Shown here: positions 1 through 8,428 of the stretch, piece after piece
Layout of the letters: each line of letters begins with the position of its first letter
Position numbering within the stretch: the first letter of the stretch is position 1
Assembly (NCBI GenBank): GCA_028821405.1
Contig: JAPPGK010000074.1
Location: 16,091-80,090, forward strand
Length of the DNA stretch: 64,000 nt
Direction of reading: 5' to 3'
Origin: Gammaproteobacteria bacterium
Lineage (GTDB): Bacteria > Pseudomonadota > Gammaproteobacteria > Pseudomonadales > Azotimanducaceae
Notes under the pieces: model-generated
The model's database searches: none
What the model was told of the DNA's origin: nothing
What the model saw: the letters and a program-made list of their open reading frames with translations, nothing else
Position numbers and translations under genes: made by a program

Positions 1-1
1 C

Positions 2-508
2 CCCGACGTCGCCATCGTGGTCTTCGGCGAAGACCCCTATGCGGAAGGGGATGGCGACCGCGACCACCTGAGCTACTCGGCGGTTGATCCGAAACCCCTG
101 GCGATCCTGCGCAAGCTACGAGAAAGGGGTGTGCCCACGGTGTCGGTCTTCCTCACGGGGCGACCCATGTGGGTGAATCCCGAACTCAATGCATCGGACG
201 CCTTCGTCGTCGCGTGGCTGCCGGGGACCGAGGGAGGGGGCGTGGCCGATGTGCTGTTTCGGGGCCCCAACGGCGAGTTGGCCCATGACTTCCACGGTCG
301 CCTGTCGTTCTCCTGGCCGCGCCATGCACTGCACACACCGCTAAACGTCGGCGACACCGACTACGCGCCGTTGTTCCCCTACGGATACGGTTTGCGATAC
401 CGGGACGCGGCCGACGACGGCACCGGTCGGCTCGACGAAAGCGATACTGCAGTGGGCCGGCCGGCCCGTGACAGCACCCGCCCCACGGGCTCGACTTACC
501 CGAGGTAG
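2..508 (+). CDS. Glycoside hydrolase family 3 enzyme, C-terminal part (5' partial)
   Basis: The frame is open from the window edge (P-D-V-A-I-V-V-F-G-E-D-P-Y) to a TAG stop, so the gene starts outside. The piece matches the C-terminal alpha/beta sandwich of family 3 beta-glucosidases: a VVFGEDPYAEGDGD segment, a TVSVFLTGRPMWVNP strand, an AWLPGTEGGGVADVLFRG segment and the closing LFPYGYGLRY motif. Such enzymes release glucose from beta-glucosides or oligosaccharides and are often periplasmic. The last 35 or so residues after GYGLRY look like a non-conserved tail. The nucleophile domain is not in view, so substrate cannot be judged. Confidence 0.85.
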   Translation, partial: PDVAIVVFGEDPYAEGDGDRDHLSYSAVDPKPLAILRKLRERGVPTVSVFLTGRPMWVNPELNASDAFVVAWLPGTEGGGVADVLFRGPNGELAHDFHGRLSFSWPRHALHTPLNVGDTDYAPLFPYGYGLRYRDAADDGTGRLDESDTAVGRPARDSTRPTGSTYPR

Positions 509-668
509 CACCCCTAGGGCGGTTGCGCCCCGATACCCCGACCCCTAGAATGCCTACAGCCCCGGAGAGCTTAGGCGCAGGCTTCGCTCGCCGGGCTTTC
601 TCGTGGGCGCATGGATGGCAAGAGGATCCGACCGCGACGGCGTGACGTAAGCGTCGGCGGCGACACCG

Positions 669-2456
669 ATGAAAGCGACCGATATCGCCGATCCCAACTA
701 TTTCCACAAGGTCGTGGACTGCCAATGGGCGTGTCCCGCGCACACGCCCGTGCCCGACTACATCCGGCTCATCGCCGAAGAACGCTTCACCGAAGCGTAC
801 ATGCTGAACTGGGACTCGAACGTCTTCCCCGGCATCCTGGGGCGTACCTGCGACCGCCCCTGCGAACCCGCGTGCCGACGGGTGCGCACCGAGGAGAAGC
901 CGGTCGCGATCTGCCGCTTGAAGCGCGTCGCCGCGGACCACAAGGGCGACATCTCCGACTACCTGCCACGGGTTCCCAAGAAAAAGAACGGCAAACGCAT
1001 CTGCCTCATGGGTGCCGGGCCGGCGTCGCTGGCCGTGGCCCGGGATCTCCTGCCGTTCGGCTACGAGATCGACATGTTCGACCGGGATCCAGCGGGCGGC
1101 GGCATGATGCGCAGCCAGATTCCCGCGTTCCGGCTACCCGCAGACGTCCTCGAGGAGGAGGTCGACCTCATCCTCAACATGGGTGTCAACGCCCAGTTCG
1201 GCTACGAGATCACGAGCATGAAGGAAATGCTCGACATGGACTACGACGCCTACTTCGTCGGCACGGGTGCACCGCGCGGGCGCGATCTGGATCTGCCGGG
1301 CCGCCAGGAAGTCGACGATCACATCTCCATCGGCATCGACTGGCTGTCGAGCGTCGCCTTCGGACACACGTCGTCCATCTCTGGCAAGGTCATCGTGATG
1401 GGTGGCGGCAATACGGCCATGGACTGTTGTCGCACGTCCAAGCGCTTGGGCGCCGAGCGCGTCACCGTGGTCGTCCGCTCCGCCTTCGACGTCATGAAGG
1501 CCTCCGAGTGGGAGAAGGAAGACGCCATGTCGGAGGGCATCCCGATCATCAACAACCGGCCGCCCAAGGAGTTCCTGCACGACAACGGCAAACTCACCGG
1601 CATCGTCTTCGAATGCGTACGGCCGATCCCCGACGGCAGGGGTCGCTACCGCTACGAACCGAGCGGCGAGCCGGATGTCGTCATGGAGTGCGACCACGTG
1701 CTGATGGCCATCGGCCAGGAGAACCACTGCCCGTGGGTCGAACGCACCGTCGGCATCGAGTTCGACAAGTGGGACTGCCCGATCCTGGACGAGGACACGC
1801 TTCAGTCCAGCCACCCGAAGGTCTTCTTCGGCGGCGACTCGGCGCTTGGGCCGGAGAACATCATCTGGGCATCGGCACATGCCCACAAGGCGGCGATTTC
1901 GATCCACCTCATGTGCCAGGGCAAGGACATCTTGAGGGACCGCCCGCCGGAAGGCGTGAACCTGATCAGCCAGAAGATGGGCGTCCACCAGTGGAGCTAC
2001 GACGCCGAACACGACGACTCCAAGCGCTTCCTGGTGCCGCACGCCAACAAGCGCAAGGCACTCGACAACATCAAGATCGAGGTGGAACTCGGTTTCGATG
2101 CCCGGTTGGGCCTGAAGGAAGCGCAACGCTGCCTGAACTGCGACGTGCAGACGGTGTTCACGGAGAGCCTGTGCATCGAATGCGACGCGTGCGTCGACAT
2201 CTGTCCGATGGACTGCATTACCTTTACCAACAACGCCGAAGAAGGCGAATTGCGCACGTTGCTGACGGCACCGGCCCAGAACGACGAGCAGGACATCTAC
2301 GTGTCCGAGGAACTTCCCACCGGGCGGGTTATGGCCAAGGACGAGGATGTCTGCCTGCACTGCGGGTTGTGCGCGGAGCGTTGCCCCACCAACGCCTGGG
2401 ACATGCAGAAGTCCGTCATCCACACCCCGCAACTGGGTTCCTACGCGTCAGGGTGA
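669..2456 (+). CDS. GltD-like FAD/NAD(P) oxidoreductase with two C-terminal [4Fe-4S] clusters
   Basis: A 595-residue protein. Residues 18-82 carry a cysteine-rich N-terminal cluster domain like that of glutamate synthase small subunits (CQWACPAH, then CDRPCEPAC). An FAD-binding GAGPAS motif lies near 115 and a second dinucleotide motif GGGNTAMD near 245. The C-terminus adds two ferredoxin clusters, CIECDACVDICPMDC and CLHCGLCAERCP. It probably shuttles electrons between NAD(P)H and the 2-oxoacid:ferredoxin oxidoreductase encoded by the next two genes, doing the job of a separate ferredoxin. Its stop overlaps the GTG start of the alpha subunit, which implies translational coupling. A role in glutamate synthesis is less likely because no large gltB is present. 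Confidence 0.85.
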   Translation: MKATDIADPNYFHKVVDCQWACPAHTPVPDYIRLIAEERFTEAYMLNWDSNVFPGILGRTCDRPCEPACRRVRTEEKPVAICRLKRVAADHKGDISDYLPRVPKKKNGKRICLMGAGPASLAVARDLLPFGYEIDMFDRDPAGGGMMRSQIPAFRLPADVLEEEVDLILNMGVNAQFGYEITSMKEMLDMDYDAYFVGTGAPRGRDLDLPGRQEVDDHISIGIDWLSSVAFGHTSSISGKVIVMGGGNTAMDCCRTSKRLGAERVTVVVRSAFDVMKASEWEKEDAMSEGIPIINNRPPKEFLHDNGKLTGIVFECVRPIPDGRGRYRYEPSGEPDVVMECDHVLMAIGQENHCPWVERTVGIEFDKWDCPILDEDTLQSSHPKVFFGGDSALGPENIIWASAHAHKAAISIHLMCQGKDILRDRPPEGVNLISQKMGVHQWSYDAEHDDSKRFLVPHANKRKALDNIKIEVELGFDARLGLKEAQRCLNCDVQTVFTESLCIECDACVDICPMDCITFTNNAEEGELRTLLTAPAQNDEQDIYVSEELPTGRVMAKDEDVCLHCGLCAERCPTNAWDMQKSVIHTPQLGSYASG

Positions 2457-4396
2457 CCCGGGTGACCGACAGAGCAACCCCCGCCGCGCCCAAAGGCGAT
2501 CCGGCCTCCGGCACCGTGGCCCATCGCCGTACGTCCTACAACGACTTCGTGATCCGCTTCGCGAACGTCAACGGCTCCGGCTCGGCGTCCGCCAACGGCA
2601 TGTTCGCCAAGGCGCTGTTCCGCATGGGCATCCCGGTCGCCACACGCAACATCTTCCCGTCGAATATCGAGGGTCTGCCCACCTGGTTCGAAGTGCGCGT
2701 CTCCGAGAAGGGCTACGCGGGGCGGCGCGAGGGCATCGACATCATGGTGGCGATGAACGCCGAGACGTTCACCGAGGACATCGAATCCATCGTGGCGGGC
2801 GGTTACCTGCTCTACGACAACTCGAAGGAACTCGACGTTCGCCTGCGCCGATCGGATATCAACCTCGTCGGCGTGCCGATCTCGCAACTCGTCCTGCCCG
2901 AGTTTCCGAATCCCAAGCACCGCGCGCTGTTCAAGAACATCGTCTATCTCGGCGCGCTGTCGGCACTCATCAACATCGACTTCGAGGTGATCACCGGGAT
3001 GGTGTCGGCGCAATACAAGGGCAAGGACGATCTGATCGCCCCCAACATCCACGCCCTTCAGATCGGCCGCAACTACGTCCTCGACTACCTCGATGGCCCG
3101 CTGCCGATCCAGGTGCGCTACTCGAACGCGGCCAGCGACAAGATCCTCGTCGACGGTAATGCGGCCGCCGCAATCGGCGCCATCTACGGTGGCGCCACCG
3201 TGTGCGCCTGGTACCCGATCACGCCTTCCACGTCGCTGGCCGAGGCGTTCGAGCAGTACTGCAACCGGCTGCGCGTCGACGACAACGGCGAGCGCAACTT
3301 CGCGATCATCCAGGCCGAGGACGAACTGGCCGCGATGGGCATCGTCATCGGCGCGGGATGGAACGGCGCCCGTGCATTCACCGCCACCAGCGGTCCGGGT
3401 CTTTCCCTGATGACGGAATTCCTGGGGCTCGCGTATTTCGCCGAGATCCCCGCTGTCCTTTGGGACATCCAGCGCGCCGGTCCGTCGACGGGTATGCCGA
3501 CCCGAACCCAGCAAGGCGATCTGCTGTCGGCCGCGTACGCATCCCACGGGGACACCCGGCATCCCCTGCTGTTTCCGTCGACGCCCAACGAGTGCTTCGA
3601 CTTCGCGGTGACGGCGCTCGATCTCGCGGACCGGCTGCAGACACCCATCCTCGTGATGTCGGACCTGGAACTCGGCATGAACGACAACATGGCCGACCCC
3701 TTCACCTGGGACGACGCGCGCCGCCTCGACCGGGGCAAGGTGCTCCGTGCGGACGACTTGGAGAAGATCGAGACCTTCGGTCGCTACCTCGACGTGGACG
3801 GTGACGGCATCGGCTACCGCACGCTTCCCGGAACGCATCCCGAGAAGGGCGCTTTCTTCACCCGGGGCACGTCCCGGGATGAATACGCCGCCTACACCGA
3901 GGCGCCGGAAGCCTACAGCGCGAACATGGACCGGCTGCTCAAGAAGTGGGAAACCGCCCGCGAGCTTGTGCCGGCCCCGGTCCTCGAGGATGAAGGACGC
4001 GCTGTAGGGATCATGTTCTACGGGACCACGGCGCTGCCCATTCCGGAAGCACTTGATCGGTTGGCGGAGGATGGCGTCGAACTGGACACCATGCGCATCC
4101 GCAGCTTCCCGTTCACGGACGACGTGCGCGACTTCATCGACACCCACGAGATCGTGTTCCTCGCCGAGCAGAACCGCGATGCGCAGATGAAAACCCTGCT
4201 CGTGAACGACTTGGGCGTTGACCCGTCGCGAATCGACTCGGTTCTCTACTACGGGGGCTTTTCCATCTCGGCGGATACCATCTACGAGCAGGTCAGCGCC
4301 AAGCTCGTCCAATACAACGTGCCGCGGCTGCGCGCCGTTGGCGGAGGGGGCGGACGGGGTGCCGTGCCACGCAAGGGCAGGGAGTACCGTCGATGA
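2453..4396 (+). CDS. korA: 2-oxoacid:acceptor oxidoreductase, fused gamma-alpha subunit
   Basis: A 647-residue protein of the KorA type. Residues about 25-190 form the gamma domain (FANVNGSGSASANGMFAKAL) and the rest the alpha domain, with AWYPITPSTSLAEAFEQY at its start and FTATSGPGLSLMTE further on. With KorB it would decarboxylate a 2-oxoacid, most likely 2-oxoglutarate, to acyl-CoA and reduced ferredoxin. The start is placed at GTG 2453, four bases before the upstream stop; GTG 2462 is the alternative. The frame is open further upstream but there it only shadows the flavoprotein gene. The stop overlaps the beta-subunit ATG as ATGA. Substrate specificity is inferred from family resemblance. 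Confidence 0.88.
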   Translation: MTRVTDRATPAAPKGDPASGTVAHRRTSYNDFVIRFANVNGSGSASANGMFAKALFRMGIPVATRNIFPSNIEGLPTWFEVRVSEKGYAGRREGIDIMVAMNAETFTEDIESIVAGGYLLYDNSKELDVRLRRSDINLVGVPISQLVLPEFPNPKHRALFKNIVYLGALSALINIDFEVITGMVSAQYKGKDDLIAPNIHALQIGRNYVLDYLDGPLPIQVRYSNAASDKILVDGNAAAAIGAIYGGATVCAWYPITPSTSLAEAFEQYCNRLRVDDNGERNFAIIQAEDELAAMGIVIGAGWNGARAFTATSGPGLSLMTEFLGLAYFAEIPAVLWDIQRAGPSTGMPTRTQQGDLLSAAYASHGDTRHPLLFPSTPNECFDFAVTALDLADRLQTPILVMSDLELGMNDNMADPFTWDDARRLDRGKVLRADDLEKIETFGRYLDVDGDGIGYRTLPGTHPEKGAFFTRGTSRDEYAAYTEAPEAYSANMDRLLKKWETARELVPAPVLEDEGRAVGIMFYGTTALPIPEALDRLAEDGVELDTMRIRSFPFTDDVRDFIDTHEIVFLAEQNRDAQMKTLLVNDLGVDPSRIDSVLYYGGFSISADTIYEQVSAKLVQYNVPRLRAVGGGGGRGAVPRKGREYRR

Positions 4397-5448
4397 CGTT
4401 CGTCGCCAAACCCCGTGTCCGGCATCCACTGCTGCCGGTCAACGAACTCGGGCTCACCCGGCGCGACTACGAGGGTTCGGTGTCCACTCTGTGCGCGGGG
4501 TGCGGGCACGACTCGGTGTCCGCGGCCATCGTCCAGGCGTGTGCCGAGCTGTCATTGCCGCCGCACAAGTTTGCCAAGGTATCAGGCATCGGCTGCTCGT
4601 CGAAGACGCCCAGCTATTTCCTGAGCCATTCGCACGGCTTCAACTCCGTGCACGGGCGGATGCCGTCGGTGGCCACGGGTGCCAACCTCGCAAACCGAGA
4701 GCTCTATTGCATCGGCGTGTCCGGCGACGGCGACAGCGCATCGATCGGCATCGGCCAGTTCGCCCACATCGTGCGCCGGCGCATCAACATGCTCTACATC
4801 GTGGACAACAACGGCACGTACGGGCTCACCAAGGGCCAGTTCTCCGCCACCAACGACAAGGGCTCGACCAGCAAGCGAGGGGTCCCGAACCTCTACGAGC
4901 CCATCGATCTCGTATCGATGGCGCTGCAGATCGGCGCGAGCTTCGTGGCGCGGAGCTTCTCCGGCGACAAGCGCCAGTTGGTGCCGCTGATCCAGGCTGG
5001 CCTGATGCACAAGGGTTTCGCGTTCATCGACGTGATCTCCCCCTGCGTGGCATTCAACAACCACAACGGCTCGACGAAGAGCTACGACTACGTCCGCGGC
5101 CACACCGAGCGACTGGTCAGTGCCGACTATATCGCTGCCGGCGAGGAGATCACCGTCGACTACGAGTCCGGGATGCTCGAAGACGTCGCCATGCCCGACG
5201 GCTCGACGTTGCGGCTGCGCAAGGTCGACGAGGACTACGATCCACGGGATCGGGTCCAGGCGCTGACGCAGGTTCAACGGTCGGCGGAAGCCGGCGAGGT
5301 GGTCACGGGATTGCTGTACGTGGACGCGGACGCGGCGGACTGCCACGATGTGCTCGGGACGCCGGCGACACCTTTGAATGCCTTGGACGATTCGGTGCTT
5401 TGTCCAGGTGCGGAGGCGTTGGAGGGAGTTAACGCACAGTTGCGTTGA
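4393..5448 (+). CDS. korB: 2-oxoacid:ferredoxin oxidoreductase beta subunit
   Basis: A 351-residue TPP-binding subunit. The N-terminal half shows LCAGCGHDSVSAAI, a KVSGIGCSSKTPSYF segment and the thiamine pyrophosphate/Mg motif GDGDSASIGIGQFAH followed by NNGTYGLTKGQ. These are hallmarks of KorB-type beta subunits, somewhat longer here than the usual 280-340 residues. It completes a three-gene overlapping operon with the flavoprotein and the gamma-alpha subunit. Acting in the cytoplasm, it would give a ferredoxin-linked step of the TCA cycle or a reductive carboxylation. Confidence 0.9.
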   Translation: MTFVAKPRVRHPLLPVNELGLTRRDYEGSVSTLCAGCGHDSVSAAIVQACAELSLPPHKFAKVSGIGCSSKTPSYFLSHSHGFNSVHGRMPSVATGANLANRELYCIGVSGDGDSASIGIGQFAHIVRRRINMLYIVDNNGTYGLTKGQFSATNDKGSTSKRGVPNLYEPIDLVSMALQIGASFVARSFSGDKRQLVPLIQAGLMHKGFAFIDVISPCVAFNNHNGSTKSYDYVRGHTERLVSADYIAAGEEITVDYESGMLEDVAMPDGSTLRLRKVDEDYDPRDRVQALTQVQRSAEAGEVVTGLLYVDADAADCHDVLGTPATPLNALDDSVLCPGAEALEGVNAQLR

Positions 5449-5519
5449 ACAACGGAAACCACGGGCGTCACGCCGGGGCCGCTTCCCGCGCCCAGTGAAT
5501 TCCCGTTTTGACGAGTCGG

Positions 5520-5810
5520 TCCTGTGTTCCGCCGTTGGCTGTCCGTGAAGCGATAGTCAACGCCGTCGCGCACGCCGACTACTCGCAACACGGGGCGCCC
5601 ATTCGCATCGCCGTGTTCGATGACCGGTTGGAGGTCGAGAACCCTGGGCTACTACCGTTCGGCCTAACCCTTGAAGACCTTCCCCGCGGTGTTTCGAAGC
5701 TCCGCAACCGTGTGATCGGGCGGGTTTTCCACGAACTCGCGTTGGTGGAGCACTGGGGGAGTGGCGCGCAACGGATGATCGCCGCATGCCGGGAGGCCGG
5801 CTCTGGGTAA
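5520..5810 (+). pseudogene. Fragment of a RecG-like/AlbA-type ATP-binding protein
   Basis: About 95 residues match the HATPase_c_4 region of the large family of transcriptional regulators and helicase-related proteins with an AlbA_2 N-terminus. Visible are PLAVREAIVNAVAHADYS, then RIAVFDDRLEVENPG, LTLEDLPRGVSKLRNRVI and a final LALVEHWGSGAQRMI. Intact members have several hundred residues; here the first 250 or so are absent and the end is cut just after the GSG motif. No convincing start codon or ribosome site is present. It is best read as a remnant left between the kor operon and the convergent kinase genes. Confidence 0.75.
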
Positions 5811-5831
5811 CGATGCATGGAAGCGCCGCGT

Positions 5832-7028
5832 TCAGATGCCCTTGTACGATCTGTAGGCGCCGTAGGCGATCCGGCAGGCATGGGTGAATAGGCGACGGTT
5901 TCGCGAGGGTCGGCTGCGGTCGGGAATGAACTCCGCTACGTCGAGGTCCTCGATCGCCGCGAGGCTTCGCTTGAGCCCAACCTCGGCCAGACGCCGGCTG
6001 CGGTCGTCGTCGAGATCCAGGCCACCGCAGACGATTACCGACGTGAGCAGTGCCGCCAGCGTGTTTTGCCGGTACATGCGCCAGCATTCGTCGAACGTGA
6101 AGTCCACTGCGCCCGAGCGACAGACGATGTCGTGGTATTCCTCGACGGCGTCGCGCTCGATCTGGCGTCGAACCGGGGCGGTCAGGTTGCCGGCGAGGAA
6201 GTAGCCGACGTCGTAGAGCCCGCAGCTCAATCCGCTCACCTGCCAGTCGATGACGGTGACGCCGTCGTCGCCACCATCACCGAAAAACAGGTTGTCCAGC
6301 CGATAGTCGCCGTGCGTAAACGTTCGCGGGCCGGCTCCCAGGGCGGCCATGTGATCGACGACGCCGAGCCCGAACGCTTCCGCGAGTGGGCGGGTCGTGC
6401 TCGAGAAGGCATCGCCGAAGTGCTTGAGGGTGCGTACCAGGTTGGCGAGATAGACGACCTGCACGATGGGACTCAGCTTCGGATTGTTCGAATCGTAGGA
6501 TCCCGATACGGGGGCTTCGCGAGTCCTGTTCCAGTAAGCCCCGTGCATCCGAGCCAACGCCCGGATGGCCCGTTTGGCCTGGGCGGGGCTGGCGCCGGCG
6601 ATCTGATCGACGACCGCCATGCCGCGGATGTCCTCGAGGACGAGTGCGAACCGGTGGCTCTTCGGCTCGAAATCGCCGTAGAGTAGCCTTGGGGTCGACA
6701 CGGGAATCCGGGAGGCGAGGGTTCGGTAGAAGTCGTACTCGCGTCGATACAGCAAAAGGCGCTTGCCCAGTCGCCGGGTCTTGGCGTTCACGCTGGGCAA
6801 CTTGACGATGATGCTCGCCGGCGCGGAGTCGTTCGATTCGCCGTAGTCGAGGTGGCAGCGCATGACTTGCCCCATCACGCCTGAGCCCACCCCCACCTCT
6901 TCGATGCGGATGCCGGTAGGAAGCGCGAGACGTCCGCCGGCGGCAAGCGCGCGCCGGACCCAATCGAGGTCTAGCGATCTGCCGTCCTCGGGAATCGGCG
7001 GCGTGGGTGCTACGGGTCTTTGCGCCAT
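5832..7028 (-). CDS. Aminoglycoside/ecdysteroid-type phosphotransferase family protein (copy 2)
   Basis: A 398-residue protein of the choline-kinase-like superfamily, closest in pattern to ecdysteroid-kinase-like (EcKinase) and acyl-CoA-dehydrogenase-associated phosphotransferases. The Brenner-type catalytic motif is HGDYRLDNLFF and the metal-binding motif is VIDWQ, followed by GLYDVGYFLAG. An N-terminal lobe with SIIVKLPS supplies the nucleotide-binding lysine. It would phosphorylate a small hydroxylated molecule in the cytoplasm; the substrate is unknown. It follows its paralogue with only two bases between them, so the two are a tandem duplication in one operon. Confidence 0.8.
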   Translation of the reverse strand: MAQRPVAPTPPIPEDGRSLDLDWVRRALAAGGRLALPTGIRIEEVGVGSGVMGQVMRCHLDYGESNDSAPASIIVKLPSVNAKTRRLGKRLLLYRREYDFYRTLASRIPVSTPRLLYGDFEPKSHRFALVLEDIRGMAVVDQIAGASPAQAKRAIRALARMHGAYWNRTREAPVSGSYDSNNPKLSPIVQVVYLANLVRTLKHFGDAFSSTTRPLAEAFGLGVVDHMAALGAGPRTFTHGDYRLDNLFFGDGGDDGVTVIDWQVSGLSCGLYDVGYFLAGNLTAPVRRQIERDAVEEYHDIVCRSGAVDFTFDECWRMYRQNTLAALLTSVIVCGGLDLDDDRSRRLAEVGLKRSLAAIEDLDVAEFIPDRSRPSRNRRLFTHACRIAYGAYRSYKGI

Positions 7029-7030
7029 TG

Positions 7031-8245
7031 CTACAGGACGCCGTGCAGCGCGCCGTACGCCCGGTAGGCAAGCCGAGACGCGTGATAGGCCGCGCCACGC
7101 CCTTTGGGGAAGAAATCCGCGACGTCCAGGTCCTCCAACGCCGCGAGACTTCGCGCAAGGCCGATCTCGATCAGTCGCCGGCTGCGGTCACTATCGCGAT
7201 CAAGGCCGCCGCAGGCAATGATGTTCGTCAACAGGGGGCCGAGGGAGTTCAGCCGGTACAGTCGCCAGCACTCGTCCCGGGTGAAGTCACGCACCCCGGC
7301 ACCGAGCAGAACATCGTGGTATTCCTCGACGACTTCCCGCTCGATCTGGCGGCGCACGGGCACAGTCAGGTTGCCGATGAGAAAGTAGGCGAGGTCGTAG
7401 GCGCCGCAGTTCGTGCCGCTGTTCTGCCAATCGATGGCCGCCACGTCATCGGTACCGTCCTGGGCGAAGAACAGATTGTCGAGGCGGTAGTCGCCGTGGG
7501 TGAACGTCTGCGGACAAGCTGCCAGCGTCGCCGCGTGGTCGGTGAGGTTCATCCCGAAGGCTTCGGCAAGTTGACGGGTCGTGCTTGAGAATCGGTCACC
7601 AGAATGCTCGAGGGTGCGTACCAGGCTGGCGAGGTATACCGTCTGCACGATAGGACGAAGCCTGGGATTGGTCGAGTCGTAGAACGCCGCGAGCGGGGGC
7701 TCGTGCGTTCGGTTCCAGAACGCACCGTGCATGCGCGCCAATGCACGGATTGCCCGCCGGGCTTGGGCGGGCGTGGCGCCTGCCACCTGGTCGACGACCT
7801 CCAGGCCGCGCAAATCCTCCAGCACCAGCGCGAATCGGTGACTGCCCGGTTCGAATTGGGCGTGATACAAGGCGGGGGTCCGTAGCGGGACCCGAGATCC
7901 GAGGTCTCGATAGAATTCGTACTCGCGCCGGTAAAGGGCGAGACGTTTCGACATTCGCCTGTTCTTGGCCTTCACGCTCGGCAGTTTGACGATCAGGGTT
8001 TCGGGGGTGCTTCGGTCGCCTTCGCGAACCGTGGGCTGCCCGTCGTGCAACCCGCCTTGGTCGGTGTCCCGTTGAAGGTGGCAGCGCAAGACCTGACCCA
8101 GGATTCCGGCGCCGACCCCGATCTCCTCGACGCGGATGCCCTTGAGGCGTCGGGGTAGGGGGTGACCGCCGGTGGCAAGCGCCGACTCAACCCACTCGGC
8201 GGTTATTGCGCCACCGTCCCTCGGGATTGATGAAACGTCTGCCAT
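7031..8245 (-). CDS. Aminoglycoside/ecdysteroid-type phosphotransferase family protein (copy 1)
   Basis: A 404-residue paralogue of the downstream gene, with the same motifs: LIVKLPSVKAKNRR, HGDYRLDNLFFAQDG, AAIDWQNSG and CGAYDLAYFLIGNL. The frame is open for 39 more codons upstream, but the ATG at 8245 is preferred. It gives a MADVSSIPRDGG N-terminus that aligns with the paralogue's MAQRPVAPTPPIPEDGR, and an AGAGGA ribosome site lies about 12 bases before it. It is the first gene of the pair and faces away from the adaptor gene at 8429, so the 180 bases between probably hold both promoters. The substrate is unknown. Confidence 0.78.
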   Translation of the reverse strand: MADVSSIPRDGGAITAEWVESALATGGHPLPRRLKGIRVEEIGVGAGILGQVLRCHLQRDTDQGGLHDGQPTVREGDRSTPETLIVKLPSVKAKNRRMSKRLALYRREYEFYRDLGSRVPLRTPALYHAQFEPGSHRFALVLEDLRGLEVVDQVAGATPAQARRAIRALARMHGAFWNRTHEPPLAAFYDSTNPRLRPIVQTVYLASLVRTLEHSGDRFSSTTRQLAEAFGMNLTDHAATLAACPQTFTHGDYRLDNLFFAQDGTDDVAAIDWQNSGTNCGAYDLAYFLIGNLTVPVRRQIEREVVEEYHDVLLGAGVRDFTRDECWRLYRLNSLGPLLTNIIACGGLDRDSDRSRRLIEIGLARSLAALEDLDVADFFPKGRGAAYHASRLAYRAYGALHGVL

Positions 8246-8428
8246 CGGCTTCGTACTGTCCTCTGCTCGCACTGCGAGCCCTCGGTCGTCGGACACCCAA
8301 CGACTGAGGTCGCTTGCCGTGGCAATAGTTCGGCAATGGGCGTTGGTTGTCCACCTTGGCAATTGAAGCTATGGTCGTCGGAGTCGCGTGTTCCGGATGC
8401 CGGAACCGCCGGGGGATGGGCGAAGGGA

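Noticed and set aside
1134..2432. A 432-codon frame antisense to the flavoprotein gene
   Set aside because: Same reason: it mirrors conserved Fe-S and FAD motifs on the other strand and shows no protein family signature.
611..2452. N-terminal extension of the korA frame through the flavoprotein gene
   Set aside because: The translation upstream of GTG 2453 is Arg/His-rich shadow sequence. Homology begins only after it, and the stop/start overlap explains the junction.
2441..4429. A 662-codon open frame antisense to the korA gene
   Set aside because: It is the complement of a clearly conserved gene in GC-rich DNA, where antisense frames stay open by codon bias. Its translation has no recognisable domain and no ribosome site.
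5449..5507. Terminator after the korB gene
   Set aside because: A six-pair stem (AACGCA/TGCGTT) spans the stop codon itself, with no T tract; too weak to call.
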